The position numbers and the translations under genes are program-made. A stretch of DNA of 64,000 nt from DASUPK01 sp963782345 (GTDB lineage Bacteria > Actinomycetota > Thermoleophilia > Solirubrobacterales > 70-9), in contig CAWAJF010000007.1 of NCBI GenBank assembly GCA_963782345.1, positions 1 through 64,000 on the forward strand, written 5' to 3'. Shown piece by piece: positions 50,181 to 59,200 of this stretch (position 1 is its first letter; every line of letters starts with the position of its first letter). Under the pieces are notes generated by a model, which had not been told where the DNA came from, searched no databases, and saw only the letters and a program-made list of their open reading frames with translations.

Positions 50181-51578
50181 GTGAGTGTCGCCCTCGAGGC
50201 GGGACCGCTGCTCGCCGAACTGGAGGGGGCGCTGTCGCGCGCCGCTGACGGCCAGCTCGTCTCGGCCACGGTCGAGCTCGAGAGTGAGGTGGACCCGGTG
50301 GCGCTCGCCTCCGGCTCGCGTCTCGCCACCGATCGGTGGTTCTGCTGGGAGCAGCCCGATCGCGGGTTCGCGCTCGCCGGGATCGGCACCGCTGTCGAGG
50401 TGATCAGCAGAGGGCCCAATCGCTTTCTCGACCTCGCGGAGGGATGCTCCAGCACGACCCGAAACCGCCTCGCGGCCGAGCCCGATGGCCTGCCCGCCGG
50501 CGCCGGCCCCGTCTGGGCCACCGGCCTGGCCTTCGCCCCTACGGGCGGGACGGAGCCGATCTGGTCCTCGCTTCCACCCGCGCTCGCGGTGTTGCCCGAG
50601 GTGACGATCGCGCGGAGCGAGGGGCGGGGATTCCTCACCGTCTCGGTGAGGCCAGACTCCTCGGCCACCGCCGAGGAGCTCCTGGCGAGGGTCGCGGGAA
50701 GACTCGGCTCGCTGCGGGCAGCGCCGCTGACGCCCGCGGACCCGCACCCGAGTGCCGCCAGCAAGATCGCCGGCCGCTACCCGCCCGAGCGCTACGAGCG
50801 GATCGTCGCCGCGGCGATCGAGCGGATCCGGTCGAGCGCCGTCGACAAGGTGGTCCTCGCTCGGGAGCTGACCGTCGAGGCCCCGGCCGCCCATGACCCG
50901 GGTGCCCTGCTCGGCGCCCTCCGCGAGCTGTTCCCATCTTGCTTCTGCTTCTGCTTCGGCACGCCGGAGGCCGCCTTCGTGGGCGCGAGCCCGGAGCTGC
51001 TGGTGCGCCGCTCGGGCGCCGTGGCCGCCACCGTCGCGCTGGCCGGGACGACCTCCCGCAGCGCCGACCCGGCCGTCGACGACCACCTCGGGGAGGCGAT
51101 GCTCCGCAGCCCCAAGGTCCGCGACGAGCACGGCATCGTGGTGCGGCGGATCGAGCGCACGTTGCGCCCGCACTCCGTCTGGGTTCACGCCGACGGGGAG
51201 CCCTTCGTGGTCAAGGTCGGGAACCTCCAGCACCTCGCTACGCCGATTCGCGCCCAGCTCGCCGAGTCCCACAGCGCGATCGAGCTCGCGGGACATCTGC
51301 ATCCGACGCCCGCGATCGGTGGCGAGCCCCGGGAGCCCGCCATCGAGCTGATCGATGAGCTCGAGGGGATCGACCGCGGCTGGTACACCGGGCCCGTTGG
51401 CTGGATGGACGCGGCCGAGGACGGGGAGTTCTGCGTCGGGCTGCGCTCGGCGCTGCTGCGCGACCGCGAGGCGCACCTGTTCGCCGGTTGCGGCATCGTG
51501 GCCGACTCGGACCCGGCGGCCGAGCTTCAGGAGTCCGAGCTCAAGTTCGAGGCGCTGCTGCCGCTGCTAGCGAGCTGA
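50178..51578 (+). CDS. menF: Isochorismate synthase
   Basis: 466-aa chorismate-binding enzyme that converts chorismate to isochorismate, entering menaquinone synthesis. C-terminal catalytic half with GASPELLVRR, TVALAGTTSRSADP, HLHPTPAIGGEPRE and GWYTGPVGWMDAAEDGEFCV, containing Mg-binding Glu residues. ATG at 50178 is immediately after the hairpin element and no Shine-Dalgarno is present. Its 3' end overlaps the convergent menD by 38 nt. Confidence 0.92.
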   Translation: MVSVALEAGPLLAELEGALSRAADGQLVSATVELESEVDPVALASGSRLATDRWFCWEQPDRGFALAGIGTAVEVISRGPNRFLDLAEGCSSTTRNRLAAEPDGLPAGAGPVWATGLAFAPTGGTEPIWSSLPPALAVLPEVTIARSEGRGFLTVSVRPDSSATAEELLARVAGRLGSLRAAPLTPADPHPSAASKIAGRYPPERYERIVAAAIERIRSSAVDKVVLARELTVEAPAAHDPGALLGALRELFPSCFCFCFGTPEAAFVGASPELLVRRSGAVAATVALAGTTSRSADPAVDDHLGEAMLRSPKVRDEHGIVVRRIERTLRPHSVWVHADGEPFVVKVGNLQHLATPIRAQLAESHSAIELAGHLHPTPAIGGEPREPAIELIDELEGIDRGWYTGPVGWMDAAEDGEFCVGLRSALLRDREAHLFAGCGIVADSDPAAELQESELKFEALLPLLAS

Positions 51579-53307
51579 GCTCGCGGTGAAGCTCCAGGTT
51601 CCGCGGGCGCTCGGTCCTGACGACGATCATCCGCGCCTCCGTGGCCAGGGCGTCGTCGAGCTCGGCCCGGGTCGACGGCAGGGCGACGCTGAGCCCGAAC
51701 AGGTCCGCTGCCCTCTCCACCTCCAGGCGACTGGGGGTTCCGAGCAGCGCTTCGAACTCGTCCTCCGCGAGCGCCTCCGCCTGAGGCAGGAAATGGAAGA
51801 TCCCGCCGCCCGAGTTGTCGATGACGATCAGGCGCAGCTCTGCCAGATCCCGGGCGGCCGCCAGTCCGCCGAGATCGTGGAAGAGGGCGAGATCGCCGAG
51901 GACGGCCCAGGTTCGCGTGCCACTGCCGGCGGCGAGGCCGGCGGATGTCGAGACGAGGCCGTCGATCCCGTTGGCGCCCCGATTGGACGCGAAGCGCACG
52001 CCCTCGGGCCCCAGTCGCATGAACGCCTCCAGGTCGCGGACCGGCATGCTGGAAGCGGCGAGGACCGAGTCTCCGTCGCGCAGAGCGCGGCCCAGCGCCG
52101 ACCACACGCCGGGCTCGCTGAGCTCGCCCGGTCCGCCAAGGTGGCCGTCGACCGCCTCGCAGACGGCCCGGTCCGTATCGAGCCACGCCGTGGCGAAGGG
52201 AGAGCCCTCGACGGCTCGCGCGCCGGGGCGAAGGCGCCCCAGCCGCTCGGTGAGCGCGCGCGCCGTCGTCGCGGGGTCCGCGCGGACGATCGTGCCGGCA
52301 CGCCGGGTGGGCTCGCGCCACTCGCCGACCGGGTCGACCACGACCTGCTCGAGCCCCTCGATCGCCCCGAGCCACTGCCGGAGCGGCTTGCTGGTCGGCA
52401 TGTCCCCGAAGCGCAGGATCAGCTCGGGTTGGAGCTCGGCCGGACGCTCTCGAGCGATGTGGTCGTAGGCGGAGACGACGAGCGAGCGGTCGTGTGGACC
52501 GCGACGGAGCTGGGAGGTGGGCTCGGCCAGGACCGGGTAACCGGCCGAGGCAGCGAGGGCGGCGACGGGCTCGGAGAGCATCGGGTCCATCTGGCGGCCG
52601 GCGACGATCAGGCCGCGCTGCGTGGACTCGATTCGGCCCGCAAGGCGATCCAGCATCCCCTCGTCCGCGCGGGCGGTCGCATGGGCGATGGCATTGAGAG
52701 GCGCGCCGGGTCGTCCCTCCAGCGCGAGCGGGTCGGTGGCGACGACGTCACCCTCGACCGCGATCGGGGCGAGCGGCTCCCGCCAGGGGACGTTCAGATG
52801 GACCGGGCCGGGCCGCGGATCGCCCGCGGCGGCCACATAGCCACGGCACGCCACCGCTCGGAAGTGGAGGAGCCCGTCGTCATCCGCCTCGTGGGTGCCG
52901 ACCTCGCAGAACCAGCGCACCGCATCGCCGTAGAGCTTCAGCTGGTCGATCGTCTGGCCGGCGCCGATGTCGCGCAGCTCGGGGGGGCGGTCCGCGGTGA
53001 GCACGATCATCGGGACGCCCGCCTCGTCGGCCTCGACGACGGCGGGATGCAGGTTGGCCGCCGCCGAGCCGGACGTGCACAGGACCACCGCGGGGATGCC
53101 TGTCGCGAGCGCCGTGCCGAGCGCGAAGAAACCGGCGCTGCGCTCGTCGAGGATCACCGAGACCTCGATCCCGGGCTCGCGCCAGAGCGCTACGGCCAGC
53201 GGCGTCGAGCGGGAGCCGGGGGAGATCACAGCGCGCTCGACGCCCGAGCGGGCAAGCTCCTCGGCCATGGCAGAGGCAAGTGCGGTGTTGCGGTTGGTCG
53301 GGTCCAT
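51541..53307 (-). CDS. menD: SEPHCHC synthase (MenD)
   Basis: 588-aa ThDP enzyme. It condenses isochorismate with 2-oxoglutarate (decarboxylated). The N-terminal SGVERAVISPGSRSTPLA carries the pyrimidine-domain motif; LDERSAGFFALG holds the catalytic Glu; the ThDP-Mg region is at LGDLALFHDLGGL and VIDNSGGGIFHFLP. Start at 53307; ATG 53310 and GTG 53313 are adjacent alternatives. Repeat copy D fills the 48-nt gap after menC. Confidence 0.93.
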   Translation of the reverse strand: MDPTNRNTALASAMAEELARSGVERAVISPGSRSTPLAVALWREPGIEVSVILDERSAGFFALGTALATGIPAVVLCTSGSAAANLHPAVVEADEAGVPMIVLTADRPPELRDIGAGQTIDQLKLYGDAVRWFCEVGTHEADDDGLLHFRAVACRGYVAAAGDPRPGPVHLNVPWREPLAPIAVEGDVVATDPLALEGRPGAPLNAIAHATARADEGMLDRLAGRIESTQRGLIVAGRQMDPMLSEPVAALAASAGYPVLAEPTSQLRRGPHDRSLVVSAYDHIARERPAELQPELILRFGDMPTSKPLRQWLGAIEGLEQVVVDPVGEWREPTRRAGTIVRADPATTARALTERLGRLRPGARAVEGSPFATAWLDTDRAVCEAVDGHLGGPGELSEPGVWSALGRALRDGDSVLAASSMPVRDLEAFMRLGPEGVRFASNRGANGIDGLVSTSAGLAAGSGTRTWAVLGDLALFHDLGGLAAARDLAELRLIVIDNSGGGIFHFLPQAEALAEDEFEALLGTPSRLEVERAADLFGLSVALPSTRAELDDALATEARMIVVRTERPRNLELHRELSSLAAAAAPRT

Positions 53308-53311
53308 CATC

Positions 53312-53347
53312 ACCAGACGGGTTGCGCTTTGCGGCGCACCCTCGCGT
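53312..53347 (-). repeat. GCGAGGGTG/CAACCCG hairpin element, copy D (before menD)
   Basis: On the minus strand: ACGCGAGGGT, stem GCGC, loop CGCAAA, stem GCGC, bulged A, ACCCGTCTGG. It ends 4 nt from the menD ATG at 53307 and lies inside the menC-menD gap. TACGTT, a possible -10, lies immediately upstream. Confidence 0.7.
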
Positions 53348-53355
53348 AACGTAGA

Positions 53356-54438
53356 TCAGCCGAGCCGGCGGGCCGCAAGCGCTCCTTCGTCCAGCTCCAC
53401 TCCGAGACCCGGGCGATCGTCGAGCAGCAGTCGATCGGCTTCGGCCACGGGTCCCCGCCCGATCGACTCCGAGAAGAGCCTCTCCGTGGCGAGGCCGTGA
53501 GCAACCCCGGCGTCGCCGTTCCTCGTCCGCAGGGCCTGCACCGCATGCGCGGCCGCGGCGATGCCGACCGGCCCCTCCAGCGCGCTCGACAGATATGACG
53601 GAATCACCTCGGCGATCTCGAGGGCGGCCCCGAGGCCACCCACCTTGGACACCTTGACGGCAGCGACATCGCAGGCCCCGAGCTGCCGCGCGCGGCGGGC
53701 ATCGAACGGGGAGACGAGGCTCTCGTCCGCGGCGATCCGCACCTCGAGCCGGCGCCGGAGCTCGACCATCTGCTCGAAGGTGCCGACCGGCTGCTCCACG
53801 AGCTCGATGCCGTGGCGCCTGAGGGCGCCGATGCGCTCCGCCGCCTCGTCCACCGTCCAGGCGCCGTTGGCATCGACCCGGATCACGGCTCCGGGTCCCA
53901 GGGTGTCCCGCACGGTGGCGACCTGCGTGACGTCTCCTGGGAGGCCGACCTTGAGCTTGAACGTGTGGAACCCGCGAGCCGACCATTCCTCAGCCAGCGC
54001 GCGCGTCGCCGCGGGGTTCGCCGCCGGCAGCGTGGCGTTGCAGACGACCGGATTGACCTCGCCGGCGCCGAGCAGCCGCCAGACAGGATCGCCCGTTGCC
54101 CTGCCGACGAGGTCGTGGAGGGCGATGTCGACTGCGGCGAGGGCTTGGGCCGATGCGCCGCGGTTGCGGCAGCGGGCGATCGCCGACCAGATCCGGCCGG
54201 GATCGACCCCGCCGTCGAGAAGGGCCGGCCAGCATCGCCCGCGAATCTCCGCCGCGATCTCCTCGATGCCGATCCCGCCGCGTAGGGAGAGCGCTGCGGT
54301 CTCGCCCAGCCCCTCGATCCCCTCGCCGCGGATCCGAATGAGGATCAGTTCCCGCTCGTGGATCTCGCCGCGCGCCGTCACGTAGGGATCGCGAAACGGC
54401 AGGGAGTACGGGACGACGTCCAGCTCCTCCAGCTGCAT
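53356..54438 (-). CDS. menC: o-Succinylbenzoate synthase
   Basis: 360-aa enolase-superfamily dehydratase in menaquinone synthesis. Catalytic Lys in FKLKVGLPG, metal ligands Asp in RVDANGAW, Glu in VEQPV and Asp in AADES, second Lys in AVKVSKVGG. Follows menA by 9 nt. Muconate cycloisomerase or dipeptide epimerase are close relatives, but the men context settles the call. Confidence 0.92.
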   Translation of the reverse strand: MQLEELDVVPYSLPFRDPYVTARGEIHERELILIRIRGEGIEGLGETAALSLRGGIGIEEIAAEIRGRCWPALLDGGVDPGRIWSAIARCRNRGASAQALAAVDIALHDLVGRATGDPVWRLLGAGEVNPVVCNATLPAANPAATRALAEEWSARGFHTFKLKVGLPGDVTQVATVRDTLGPGAVIRVDANGAWTVDEAAERIGALRRHGIELVEQPVGTFEQMVELRRRLEVRIAADESLVSPFDARRARQLGACDVAAVKVSKVGGLGAALEIAEVIPSYLSSALEGPVGIAAAAHAVQALRTRNGDAGVAHGLATERLFSESIGRGPVAEADRLLLDDRPGLGVELDEGALAARRLG

Positions 54439-54447
54439 GAAGCGACT

Positions 54448-55329
54448 TTACGCCGCGATCAGCAGGCCGGCGGACACCGCGAGGCTGAAGGCGCCCAGCA
54501 GGGCGCCCGTTCCGGCGAGGGCGCCGTTCAGCGCCGGACCGTCCGTGCGGGTCATGACGGCCCTTGTGGGCCGCAGGGCCAGCGGCGCGGAGATCAAGCC
54601 GAGCAACGCCCACCAGGGCCCGCCGTGTGCCGCCAGCGTCACCAGCAGCGCGAGGTAGGCGGCGCCGACCAGCCCCGCATAGAGGCGGCGCGCCCCCTCT
54701 CGTCCCAGCCGCACCGCGAGCGTCTGCTTCCCGGCGCGGCGGTCGGTCTCGATGTCCCGCACGTTGTTGACGACCAGGATCGCGGTGGCGAGACAGCCGA
54801 CGGCGACAGAGAGGCCGAAGGGCACCCACTCGAGACGCTCGAGCTGGACGTAGTAGGAGCCGTTCACGGCGACGAGGCCGAAGAAGAGGAAGACGAAGAG
54901 CTCGCCGAGGCCGGCATAGCCATAGGGGCGCGGGCCGCCCGTGTACAGGACGCCGGCGGCGATCGAGGCGACGCCGACGGCGATGATCACCCAGCCGGCC
55001 ACGATCGCCAGATAGATGCCGGCCGCCACCGCCAGCCCGAATGCGAGCCAGGTGGCGATCAGGACGCTGCGCGGTGCGACCAGCCCGGCCGAGGTGACCC
55101 GGACAGGCCCGAGCCGGTCGACGGTGTCGGCGCCACGCTTCGCGTCGGAGTAGTCGTTGGCGAGGTTGGTGCCGATCTGGATGAAGATCGAACCGATCAG
55201 CGCCGCGATGAAGGTGCCGATCCGGCGGAGGTCGCCGTGCTGCTCGATCGCCGCGGCCGTCCCGACCAGCACGGGAGCGATCGCCGCCGGCAGCGTCCGC
55301 GGACGCGCCGCCATCAGCCAGATCCTCAT
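54448..55329 (-). CDS. menA: 1,4-Dihydroxy-2-naphthoate polyprenyltransferase
   Basis: 293-aa UbiA-family membrane enzyme with about eight helices. First Asp motif NLANDYSDAKRGADT and second motif NNVRDIETDRRAGK. It attaches the polyprenyl tail to DHNA to form demethylmenaquinone. Sits between menB (10 nt) and menC (9 nt), so all three are one transcript. Confidence 0.93.
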   Translation of the reverse strand: MRIWLMAARPRTLPAAIAPVLVGTAAAIEQHGDLRRIGTFIAALIGSIFIQIGTNLANDYSDAKRGADTVDRLGPVRVTSAGLVAPRSVLIATWLAFGLAVAAGIYLAIVAGWVIIAVGVASIAAGVLYTGGPRPYGYAGLGELFVFLFFGLVAVNGSYYVQLERLEWVPFGLSVAVGCLATAILVVNNVRDIETDRRAGKQTLAVRLGREGARRLYAGLVGAAYLALLVTLAAHGGPWWALLGLISAPLALRPTRAVMTRTDGPALNGALAGTGALLGAFSLAVSAGLLIAA

Positions 55330-55339
55330 CTACACGCTG

Positions 55340-56218
55340 TCACGGCCGTCTTGGATACTTGGAGAAGTCCGGGCTGCGTCCCTGCTGGTAGGCGTTGCGA
55401 CCCTCCTGGCCCTCCTCCGTCATGTAGAAGAGAAGCGTCGCGTCGTGGGAGAGCTGCTGGATCCCCGCGAGGCCGTCCTCGGTGGCGTTGAAGCTCGCCT
55501 TCAGCAGCCGCAGCGAAAGGGGGGAGAGGGCGGCCATCTCGCGGCACCAGGCGACCGTCTCGCGCTCCAGGTCCGCCAGCGGGAACACGGCGTTGACGAG
55601 TCCCATCTCGAGCGCCTCCTCGGCGTCGTAGAGCCGGGAGAGGAACCAGATCTCCTTGGCCTTCTTGACGCCGATGTTGCGGGCGAGAAGGGAGGCTCCG
55701 AAGCCGCCGTCGAAGCTACCGACCCTGGGTCCGGTCTGGCCGAAGACGGCGTTGTCGCCGGCGATCGTCAGGTCGCAGACCAGATGGAGGATGTGGCCCC
55801 CGCCGACCGCGTACCCGGCGACCATCGCGACGACCGGCTTCGGCAGCCGCCGGATCTGGACGTGGAGGTCGCCCACGTCAAGCCGGCCGACTCCCTGTTT
55901 GGCGACCTCGTCTTCCCCGATGTAGCCGTCGTCCCCACGGATCCGCTGGTCGCCACCGGAGCAGAAGGCCTCGCCGCCGGCTCCGGTGAGGATGATCGCG
56001 GCCACCTCGACGTCGTCGCGGGCGCGCGTGAAGGCGTCGCGCAACTCCGCCAGGGTGGGCGGCCGGAACGCGTTGTGGACCTCGGGCCGGTTGATCGAGA
56101 TCTTCGCGATCGCGTCTCCGCGCTCGTACAGGATGTCCTCGTACTCGCCCTCGGAGCGCCATTCGACCGGCGCGTAGAGCTCATCCTCCGGCGGGGCGTC
56201 TTTGTGTCGTCGCGGCAC
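55340..56218 (-). CDS. menB: 1,4-Dihydroxy-2-naphthoyl-CoA synthase
   Basis: 292-aa crotonase-fold enzyme that closes the naphthoate ring from o-succinylbenzoyl-CoA. Active-site features CSGGDQRIRGDDGYIGED, GYAVGGGHILHLVCDL and GQTGPRVGSFDGG are MenB-specific. The GTG at 56218 is chosen because TATCGT lies 7 nt upstream; longer frames run into menE. First gene of menB-menA-menC. Confidence 0.95.
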   Translation of the reverse strand: MPRRHKDAPPEDELYAPVEWRSEGEYEDILYERGDAIAKISINRPEVHNAFRPPTLAELRDAFTRARDDVEVAAIILTGAGGEAFCSGGDQRIRGDDGYIGEDEVAKQGVGRLDVGDLHVQIRRLPKPVVAMVAGYAVGGGHILHLVCDLTIAGDNAVFGQTGPRVGSFDGGFGASLLARNIGVKKAKEIWFLSRLYDAEEALEMGLVNAVFPLADLERETVAWCREMAALSPLSLRLLKASFNATEDGLAGIQQLSHDATLLFYMTEEGQEGRNAYQQGRSPDFSKYPRRP

Positions 56219-56225
56219 GGCGGCA

Positions 56226-56231
56226 ACGATA
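56226..56231 (-). promoter_or_regulatory. Leaderless -10 (TATCGT) of menB
   Basis: TANNNT on the minus strand, 7 nt before the menB GTG, separated by only two bases from the menE -10 on the other strand. The two promoters face apart and overlap. Confidence 0.6.
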
Positions 56232-56233
56232 AC

Positions 56234-56239
56234 TAGGCT
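56234..56239 (+). promoter_or_regulatory. Leaderless -10 (TAGGCT) of menE
   Basis: TANNNT, 7 nt before the menE GTG. Its -35 region would lie in the first codons of menB. Confidence 0.6.
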
Positions 56240-56246
56240 ACGGCTC

Positions 56247-57587
56247 GTGAAGCTCGACGATTGGCTCGCACAGAGGGCGCAGAGCTGTCCCGAGCGAACC
56301 GCGTTGGTCACGGAGGCGTCCAGCGTGACCTACGCCGAGCTCGAGGCCGAGGCGACCTGGGTCGCCCGCCGCCTCGCCGCGTACGGGGTGAGACGGGGCG
56401 GTCTGGCCGCCCTCACCATGCATCCCCGCCGCGAGGAGGTTGTCCTCCTCCATGCCCTGATGAAGCTCGGGGCGGTGGCCCTGCCCCTCAGCCCGCAGCT
56501 GACCGAAGCCGAGCGCAGCGCGATCCTCTCCGCCGAGCGCCCGGCGGTCGACCTGAACGACGCCGCGGAGCTCACCCAGACGGAGGCCGACCTGCCGCTG
56601 CTGGGCGAGCACGACATGGACGACCTGCAGTGCCGGATCCTCACCAGCGGGACGTCGGGGACGCCGCGTCCCGTCTCACTCACCTACGGGAACTTCCTCT
56701 TCAGCGCCGTCGGCTCGGCGTTCAACATCGGCGTCGACCCCGAGGACCGCTGGCTCTGCTGTCTGCCCCTCAGCCACGTTGCCGGCCTGTCGATCATCCT
56801 GCGCTCGGTCATCTACGGCACCACCGCCGTGCTTCTGGACGGGTTCGACACGGAGCAGGTGGCCAGCACGCTGGTGTCGGGCGACATCAGCCTGCTCTCG
56901 CTGGTCCCGACCCAGCTGATCCGGCTCCTCGAGGCCGGGGCGGACCTCTCCCATCCCCGCGCGATCCTGATCGGCGGTGGCCCGGTGCCGCCCGAGGCCC
57001 TCCGGGAGGCGCTAGATCGCGGCGCGACGGTCGTGCAGACCTACGGCATGACCGAGACCTGCTCCCAGGTCACGACGCTCGCGATGGCCGACGCCGAGCG
57101 CCGGGTGGGCTCCGCCGGCAGGCCGCTGCTCACCACGCACGTCCGGATCGAGGACGGCGAGATCCTGGTCCAGGGCCCGACGGTCTCTCGCGAGGCGATC
57201 GACGCCGACGGCTGGCTGCATACCGGCGACCTCGGCCACATCGACGAGGAGGGCTTTCTCTACGTCACCGGGCGCAGCAGCGAGACGATCGTCACCGGCG
57301 GCGAGAACGTGATGCCCGCCGAGGTCGAGGCGGTGCTCCTATCCCATCCGGCCGTCGCCGACGCCGCGGTCGTCGGCCGCCCTGACCCGGAGTGGCAGGA
57401 AGCGGTCTGCGCCCTGGTCGTCCTTGCCGAGGAGCGTGAGACGAGCGAGCAGGACCTGCGCTCACACTGCTCGAGCTCGCTAGCCGGCTACAAGGTGCCG
57501 AAGCGCGTCGACTTCGTCTCGAGCCTCCCGCGCACGGCGTCGGGCAAGCTCCTGCGCGGGCAGTTGCCGGAACCCGCCTCCCGCTAG
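56247..57587 (+). CDS. menE: o-Succinylbenzoate-CoA ligase
   Basis: 446-aa adenylate-forming enzyme. P-loop LTSGTSGTPRPVSLT, A5 motif QTYGMTETCSQVT, A7/A8 LHTGDLGHIDEEGFLYVTGR, catalytic Lys in RTASGKLLRG. It activates OSB to OSB-CoA for MenB. GTG 56247, divergent from menB with a 28-nt gap. Its TAG stop doubles as part of the ilvC -10. menH and the DHNA-CoA thioesterase are not in the window. Confidence 0.93.
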   Translation: MKLDDWLAQRAQSCPERTALVTEASSVTYAELEAEATWVARRLAAYGVRRGGLAALTMHPRREEVVLLHALMKLGAVALPLSPQLTEAERSAILSAERPAVDLNDAAELTQTEADLPLLGEHDMDDLQCRILTSGTSGTPRPVSLTYGNFLFSAVGSAFNIGVDPEDRWLCCLPLSHVAGLSIILRSVIYGTTAVLLDGFDTEQVASTLVSGDISLLSLVPTQLIRLLEAGADLSHPRAILIGGGPVPPEALREALDRGATVVQTYGMTETCSQVTTLAMADAERRVGSAGRPLLTTHVRIEDGEILVQGPTVSREAIDADGWLHTGDLGHIDEEGFLYVTGRSSETIVTGGENVMPAEVEAVLLSHPAVADAAVVGRPDPEWQEAVCALVVLAEERETSEQDLRSHCSSSLAGYKVPKRVDFVSSLPRTASGKLLRGQLPEPASR

Positions 57588-57590
57588 CAT
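57585..57590 (+). promoter_or_regulatory. -10 (TAGCAT), 10 nt before ilvC
   Basis: TANNNT that reuses the menE stop codon, at 10-nt spacing to the ilvC ATG; near-leaderless. Confidence 0.4.
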
Positions 57591-57600
57591 CCGCCGCCGC

Positions 57601-58602
57601 ATGGCCGCCGCCGACGAAGTCCTCTACGACAAGGACGCCGACCTCTCCGTCTTGGAGGGGAAGACCGTCGCGATCCTGGGCTACGGATCGCAGGGCCACG
57701 CGCACGCGCTCAACCTGAAGGACTCGGGCGTCAAGGTGGTCGTCGGGCTCCGCCCGGACTCCTCGAGCCGGGACGACGCGCAGGGCGAGGGCCTCGAGGT
57801 CATGGACGTCGCCGATGCGGCCAGCGCCGGCGAGGTGGTGATGATCCTGCTGCCCGACGAGAAGCAGGCCCAGATCTGGCGCGAGGAGATCTCCGACGGG
57901 ATCGCCGACGGCAACCTGCTGATGTTCGCCCACGGCTTCGCGATCCGCTTCGGGCAGATCGAGCCCCCGTCCGGCGTCGACGTCGGGATGGTCGCGCCCA
58001 AGGGTCCCGGCCACCTCGTCCGCCGCGAGTTCGTCGACGGCGCCGGCGTCCCATGCCTGATGGCCATCCACCAGGACGCGACCGGGACCGCGCGCGATCA
58101 GGTCCTCGCCTATGCCAGCGGCATCGGCGGCGGCCGCGCCGGGATCATCGAGACCACGTTCAAGGACGAGGCCGAGACGGATCTCTTCGGTGAGCAGGCC
58201 GTGCTCTGCGGTGGGGCAACCGAGCTCGTCCGCGCCGGCTTCGAGACGCTGGTCGAGGCCGGCTACGACCCGCGCCTCGCCTACTTCGAGTGCCTCCACG
58301 AGCTCAAGCTGATCGTCGATCTGATGTACGAGCACGGCATCCAGGGGATGCGCCACTCGATCTCCAACACCGCCGAGTACGGCGACATGACCCGCGGCCC
58401 CAAGGTGATCACCGACGAGACCCGTCAGGCGATGAAGAAGATCCTCGCCGACATCCAGTCGGGCGAGTTCGCCAAGGAGTGGATCGCCGAGAACGAGGCG
58501 GGCCAGGAGAACTTCCAGCGCATGCGGGAGGAGGCGGCCGGCTCCCAGGTGGAGCAGGTCGGCAAGAGCCTCCGATCGATGATGCCCTGGATCGACGACT
58601 GA
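57601..58602 (+). CDS. ilvC: Ketol-acid reductoisomerase
   Basis: 333-aa class I KARI. NADPH motif GYGSQGHAHALNLKDSGV; Mg ligands in FKDEAETDLFGEQ and ECLHELKLIVDLMYEHG. It isomerises and reduces acetolactate in Val/Ile synthesis. It lies about 8 kb from ilvBN with the men cluster in between. Confidence 0.97.
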   Translation: MAAADEVLYDKDADLSVLEGKTVAILGYGSQGHAHALNLKDSGVKVVVGLRPDSSSRDDAQGEGLEVMDVADAASAGEVVMILLPDEKQAQIWREEISDGIADGNLLMFAHGFAIRFGQIEPPSGVDVGMVAPKGPGHLVRREFVDGAGVPCLMAIHQDATGTARDQVLAYASGIGGGRAGIIETTFKDEAETDLFGEQAVLCGGATELVRAGFETLVEAGYDPRLAYFECLHELKLIVDLMYEHGIQGMRHSISNTAEYGDMTRGPKVITDETRQAMKKILADIQSGEFAKEWIAENEAGQENFQRMREEAAGSQVEQVGKSLRSMMPWIDD

Positions 58603-58639
58603 CCGGAAGCTCTTACCATCCGCTGCCCTCAGGCGCGGG

Positions 58640-59017
58640 TCATGCGGGGCTGGGCGCCGGAACTCCCGCCACCGGGGGCGGCCCGTACTTGTTCTCGCCC
58701 GGATCGCTCTGGCGCAGGTAGAACACCAGCAGCACGATGAACCCGATGATCGGGATCAGGCCGATCAGGATCCACCAGCCACTGTGATCCGTGTCGTGCA
58801 GCCGTCGTATCGACACCGAGATGTTCGGCAGCAGCAGCGCCAGCGCGGCCAGCCCGTTCACGACGCCCCAGGTGCCGAGGATGGCGTCGATGATGTTGGC
58901 ACCGATCGCAACCAGGACGCCGAACAAGAACCACCACCAGAACGCCGGTCTCCCGGCCCTGCCGTCGAACTTCGTGTAGTGATCGAAGCCGTCCTTCACC
59001 GCTTCGCTGAACGTCAT
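58640..59017 (-). CDS. DUF805 membrane protein
   Basis: 125 aa, about three to four helices, with the DUF805 signature RAGRPAFWWWFLF near residue 20 and SIRRLHDTDHSGWWILI. Function of the family is unknown. A Pro-rich tail follows. A purine-rich GGGAGAAGAGA precedes the ATG. Convergent with ilvC. Confidence 0.88.
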   Translation of the reverse strand: MTFSEAVKDGFDHYTKFDGRAGRPAFWWWFLFGVLVAIGANIIDAILGTWGVVNGLAALALLLPNISVSIRRLHDTDHSGWWILIGLIPIIGFIVLLVFYLRQSDPGENKYGPPPVAGVPAPSPA

Positions 59018-59099
59018 TCTCTTCTCCCTCTATTTGTGACCGGGCGTCAGGGGTCGCGCCCGATTCCGGGCACACGCTAGGCCACCCGGCGGCGTCTTG

Positions 59100-59198
59100 C
59101 TAGTACCGAGGCCCGCCGTTGGACGAACGCGTGGCTTTCCCCATCGCGTCGAGGTCCGGGGCGACGGCCCGGCCGCCGCCCCAGCTCACCTCGGACAT
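59100..59198 (-). CDS. Possible 32-aa peptide after the DUF4389 gene
   Basis: ATG 2 nt after the DUF4389 stop, reading MSEVSWGGGRAVAPDLDAMG to a TAG at 59100-59102. No recognised family. Position suggests translational coupling, but it is short and could be chance. Confidence 0.3.
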   Translation of the reverse strand: MSEVSWGGGRAVAPDLDAMGKATRSSNGGPRY

Positions 59199-59200
59199 CG

